From a virus: DNA of 24,439 bases. The stretch is from the IMG/VR virus record IMGVR_UViG_3300020462_000047, positions 1 to 24,439 of that record; one strand, written 5' to 3'. Position numbers and translations under genes: made by a program. Positions 21,781 to 24,439 of the stretch are shown in pieces. Each line of letters opens with the position of its first letter. Position 1 is the first letter of the stretch. The notes below the pieces were generated by a model that saw nothing but the letters and a program-made list of their open reading frames with translations, was not told where the DNA came from and did no database searches.

Positions 21781-22294
21781 AGAAATCTTTAGCAAGTTGA
21801 AAGATGCTTGTATAGAGAGACGCAAAGATAATGAATGGGACTATAATGATAAGTTAGTTGGTGCTCTCAACTCCTCATCATTAGAACCAACGGAGGGATT
21901 GGAGAATTATCTCATTAATATCTCCGCAAATATCTGGACACACTTCTTCCAGACATCCCCATGGGATCAGAACTTTAATCCAGAGTACCTAGATCTCCGC
22001 AACCTATGGGTAAACTATCAACAGAAAGGTCAATATAATCCTTATCACTGCCATCATGGTGTGGTAAGTTTTGTTATTTTTGTAGATATACCTTACGGAA
22101 ATGAGGAGAGAGCACATCATGGTAGTGATGGTGGGTTCCAATTAGAGCAACATCTATTCAGAATAGATAGGAAATGGAACGGAACAGTCCTAATGTTTCC
22201 CGCAAGCACCAACCATGCTGTGTATCCATACTACTCCACAGATAAGGAGAGGATTACAGTCGCAGGAAATCTGTTCTGGAACGCTGCTAAATAA
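21743..22294 (+). CDS. Putative 2OG-Fe(II) oxygenase 7, with a Gly at the possible acid-ligand site
   Basis: 183 residues from the ATG at 21743; an upstream in-frame TTG (21725) is less likely. The layout matches the PF13759-like family: YLDLRNLWVNYQQKGQYNP leads into YHCHHGVVSFVIFVDIP, then WNGTVLMFPASTNHAV with the distal His H158, and R170 in ERITVAGNLFW. The metal region reads H102-C-H104-H-G106, whereas the two similar proteins in the upstream block have D and E at the equivalent of 106. If H104 and position 106 were the ligand pair, this protein would lack the acid. If H102 and H104 are the ligands, it would be normal. It lies apart from the six-gene block, among small late genes. Confidence 0.75.
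   Translation: MTLPTVWHDTIPEEIFSKLKDACIERRKDNEWDYNDKLVGALNSSSLEPTEGLENYLINISANIWTHFFQTSPWDQNFNPEYLDLRNLWVNYQQKGQYNPYHCHHGVVSFVIFVDIPYGNEERAHHGSDGGFQLEQHLFRIDRKWNGTVLMFPASTNHAVYPYYSTDKERITVAGNLFWNAAK
22286..22293 (+). promoter_or_regulatory. Putative late promoter box GCTAAATA
   Basis: GCTAAATA overlaps the stop of the oxygenase gene and is 19 bases before the ATG at 22313. It deviates from TATAAATA in the first two positions, like the box at 2346. Its position at a gene end just before a start repeats the arrangement seen at 20819 and 22528. Confidence 0.45.
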
Positions 22295-22312
22295 GTTAGC
22301 AGCTGTATTACC

Positions 22313-22552
22313 ATGAGCGAAGTTCCAGAAGATCGTCTTCAAGCCCAGTTGGACTTTGAAGAAGACATGAGAGAGAACCCTTCTTTCTATAACTCTTATC
22401 TAAACAATCACCACGAAGACTATCCAGAAAGTCCCCATTGGGATTACATAATAGATAAGTGGGTAGCATATGATCATGGTGTCACGATGTTCTTCAATAC
22501 CCAAGAAGAAGCATGTGACTGGTATACGCTAAATACCACTAGCACACAATAG
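22313..22552 (+). CDS. Small acidic protein, function unknown
   Basis: A 79-residue acidic and aromatic protein: MSEVPEDRLQAQLDFEEDMR, SYLNNHHEDYPESPHWDYII, then GVTMFFNTQEEACDWYTLNT. No known domain is recognised. It follows a putative late box by 19 bases and contains another in its own 3' end. The His/Asp/Glu content is high, but no metal site is evident. Confidence 0.6.
   Translation: MSEVPEDRLQAQLDFEEDMRENPSFYNSYLNNHHEDYPESPHWDYIIDKWVAYDHGVTMFFNTQEEACDWYTLNTTSTQ
22528..22535 (+). promoter_or_regulatory. Putative late promoter box GCTAAATA
   Basis: GCTAAATA lies inside the last codons of the 79-residue gene, 32 bases before the ATG at 22568. It is identical to the box at 22286, and the spacing to the start is like that of the consensus box at 11398. 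It would drive the long fibre-type gene. Confidence 0.45.
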
Positions 22553-22567
22553 TTAAACAGAATAATA

Positions 22568-24439
22568 ATGTCCCTGACGATTCGTAGATTACCTGAACAG
22601 GATAACAATCTGCTCAGACCCCCATCAAGTATAACTCCTTCACAGAATGGTGATGTGTCGTTAGAAGCAACTTCTAACACAGTCCTTACCATGAAACTGA
22701 AAGGTACGGATGGTGTTGTCAGAAACTTTGACGTTGGTGGTGGTGGATCTACTATTGGTACTGAATATGATATCCGTGCTATAGCAGCAACATCTCCTGA
22801 TGTTACATTTAGATTGACATCATCTTACTCAGTATTAGATGACATAACATTCAAAGGTAATTCGCAGCAAATTATATGCTCACGTGTAGACGACGATAAT
22901 ATACAATTCGCTTTCCCAACTGATGTCACAATGCCTAATGACTTGACAGTCACAGGTAACTTGACAGTTAACGGGACAACGACTACGGTTAATTCTACTA
23001 CCGTTCAAGTAGATGATAAAAATTTAGAACTAGGTACAGTTGCTTCACCTACTGATGCTACAGCCGATGGTGGTGGTATAATCTTAAAAGGAGCAGCAGA
23101 CTATAGCATGCTATGGTCAAATACAAATGATGCTTGGACATTCAATCAGCATGTTTTCCCATCTGCTGATTCAACATATGAACTTGGTAGCAATCTAATC
23201 CGTTGGGCAAATGCTTACATGGATGCTGCTACTATTACTACCGTGACAGGAGCACTATCAGGAAATGCTACTACTGCAACTACTTTACAGACTGCTAGAG
23301 ATATCTCAGGCGTTAGCTTCGATGGTGGAGCAGACATCACGTTGGTTACAGACAACGTTCAGGAGTCAGGTACACCCACAAATGTGTACTTCACAAACAC
23401 TAGAGCGAGATCTGCGATTTCTATCACGGACTCTGGCGGTGATGGATCCCTCGGTTACGACAGCGGAACGGGAGTTGTTACCTATACTGGTCCTAGCTCC
23501 TCAGAAGTTAGAGCACATTTTTCGGGAGGGACGGGAGTTACAATCGCGTCTGGATCAGTTGCCATAGGACAGGCAGTTGGTACATCTGATGATGTAGTCT
23601 TCAACCAAGTAACAGCAGCGGTTGTGGGTAACGCAACTACAGCAACAACATTACAGACAGCAAGAAATATAAACGGAGTCTCCTTTAACGGAGCAGCAGA
23701 TATCACACTAGACTTAGATGATATCGCAGAAGCATCATCTACACCTACAAACCTATTCTTTACTAACGAGAGAGTAGATGACAGAGTAGCAGCTCTACTT
23801 GTTGGTGGTACTGGTATCAATAAGACATATAATGATGTAGCAGACTCACTAACATTAACTGTAGACTTCACAGAGTTTACAACTGACGACGTTGTAGAAG
23901 GAACAACTGATCTATACTTTACTAATACTAGAGCAAGAGCTGCTGTATCAGTCACAGACAGTGGTGGAGATGGTAGTTTAGGCTATGATAATAGCACAGG
24001 TGTATTCACATACACAGGTCCTAGTGCTGCTGAAGTAAGAGCACATGTTTCAGTCACTGACTTAGGTGGTGACGGATCTATGTCTTATGACAGTGGAACT
24101 GGTGTTATAACTTACACAGGTCCTAGTCCTCTAGAGACTAGACAACACCTTAGTGGTAGTACAGGTGTAACTTATAACTCCGCATCAGGTGCGATTGCTA
24201 TTGGACAGGCAGTTGCTACTAACTCAGACGTTACCTTTGGTGAGGTAACTATCGGTGCTAGTGGTACAAGAAACTTACTAATACAGAACACTGACAACGT
24301 AGGTACAGTAGACACAGTTGCTAATATTACATTCAAGCACAGTGGTATTGACTTTACTTCTAACAGTATCGTTGCTGATGGTAATGACCTAGGACATATA
24401 GATTTTAGAAACAATGGTGGTACAAAGGTAGCAGCATTT
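22568..24439 (+). CDS. Fibre-type structural protein with internal repeats (partial, no stop in window)
   Basis: The frame is open from the ATG at 22568 to the last base, giving 624 codons with no stop. After a unique start (MSLTIRRLPEQDNNLLRPPS) and a GGGGS linker at ~58-62, residues 126-145 read LTVTGNLTVNGTTTTVNSTT, followed by VDDKNLELG. This module is typical of cyanophage fibre and baseplate-attached proteins. Next come TYELGSNLIRWANAYMDAA and repeats built from NATTATTLQTARxIxGVSF, ADITL, YFTNTRAR, TDSGGDGSLGYD and GVxTYTGPS. It is probably a long trimeric fibre or similar appendage, with the C-terminal tip outside the window. Receptor binding is likely but not shown by the visible part. 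Confidence 0.8.
   Translation, partial: MSLTIRRLPEQDNNLLRPPSSITPSQNGDVSLEATSNTVLTMKLKGTDGVVRNFDVGGGGSTIGTEYDIRAIAATSPDVTFRLTSSYSVLDDITFKGNSQQIICSRVDDDNIQFAFPTDVTMPNDLTVTGNLTVNGTTTTVNSTTVQVDDKNLELGTVASPTDATADGGGIILKGAADYSMLWSNTNDAWTFNQHVFPSADSTYELGSNLIRWANAYMDAATITTVTGALSGNATTATTLQTARDISGVSFDGGADITLVTDNVQESGTPTNVYFTNTRARSAISITDSGGDGSLGYDSGTGVVTYTGPSSSEVRAHFSGGTGVTIASGSVAIGQAVGTSDDVVFNQVTAAVVGNATTATTLQTARNINGVSFNGAADITLDLDDIAEASSTPTNLFFTNERVDDRVAALLVGGTGINKTYNDVADSLTLTVDFTEFTTDDVVEGTTDLYFTNTRARAAVSVTDSGGDGSLGYDNSTGVFTYTGPSAAEVRAHVSVTDLGGDGSMSYDSGTGVITYTGPSPLETRQHLSGSTGVTYNSASGAIAIGQAVATNSDVTFGEVTIGASGTRNLLIQNTDNVGTVDTVANITFKHSGIDFTSNSIVADGNDLGHIDFRNNGGTKVAAF
23261..24250 (+). repeat. Protein-level tandem repeats in the fibre-type protein
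   Basis: The unit beginning GNATTATTLQTAR occurs at 23261 and again at 23627, 366 bases apart. The sub-unit TDSGGDGSLGYD...GVVTYTGPS occurs near 23417, near 23945 and again as TDLGGDGSMSYD...GVITYTGPS near 24047. The element IAIGQAV closes copies near 23560 and 24195. Nucleotide similarity is lower than protein similarity, since codons differ between copies. Confidence 0.75.

Noticed and set aside
23482-23955. Antisense ORF of 157 codons opposite the fibre gene
   Set aside because: The Val/Ser/Thr-rich translation mirrors the repeats on the forward strand; the forward frame has clear fibre modules.
1-24439. CRISPR arrays, tRNA genes, insertion sequences, integrase and attachment sites
   Set aside because: No regularly spaced identical repeats, cloverleaf-like intergenic sequence, transposase or integrase motifs were found; almost no intergenic space exists.

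Overview
The window looks like part of the late, virion-morphogenesis region of a T4-like marine myovirus, most likely a cyanophage of Synechococcus or Prochlorococcus. The main evidence is an ordered run of recognisable T4-type genes (neck gp13, neck gp14, tail-sheath stabiliser gp15, small terminase gp16), TAAATA late-promoter motifs ahead of several genes, AT-rich coding sequence, gene starts and stops that overlap almost everywhere, and fibre proteins with repeats familiar from cyanophages. The host is inferred; there is no photosynthesis gene, tRNA or integrase here to settle it.

Layout: (1) 1-2350, the last codons of a structural gene, then three tandem paralogous glycine-rich proteins that resemble distal tail-fibre adhesins. 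(2) 2375-2890, a small unidentified protein behind a late-promoter motif. (3) 2905-11103, a block of eleven tightly coupled genes: two flavin-dependent tryptophan-halogenase-family proteins, a protein of uncertain family, six consecutive iron/2-oxoglutarate-type (cupin-fold) oxygenases, and two small acidic or coiled-coil proteins. (4) 11104-11391, a single small gene on the opposite strand. (5) 11435-17296, a 1953-residue structural protein with a complete subtilisin triad, a cupredoxin-like domain carrying all four blue-copper ligands, six Ig-like domains and a fibronectin-like tail. (6) 17296-20827, gp13, gp14 (with a large insertion), gp15 (with a C-terminal extension) and gp16. (7) 20850-22552, small unidentified proteins plus a seventh 2OG-type oxygenase. 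(8) 22568 to the window end, the first 624 codons of a repeat-rich fibre-type protein. The large terminase gp17, which usually follows gp16, is not in the window.

The most interesting proposal is that region 3 is an oxidative tailoring cassette (two halogenases plus six oxygenases) that modifies a polypeptide, plausibly the adjacent glycine-rich adhesins with their conserved Tyr-Tyr, Tyr-Gln-His and Cys motifs, or a host surface molecule. Its location among late structural genes, its continuous overlapping organisation and the only nearby promoter-like motif being a late one (2346) all suggest that it acts during particle assembly. Homology assignments rest on motifs read by eye; substrates are inference. 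No tRNA, CRISPR array, insertion sequence, attachment site or convincing intrinsic terminator was seen. No stretch longer than 50 bases lacks a gene.
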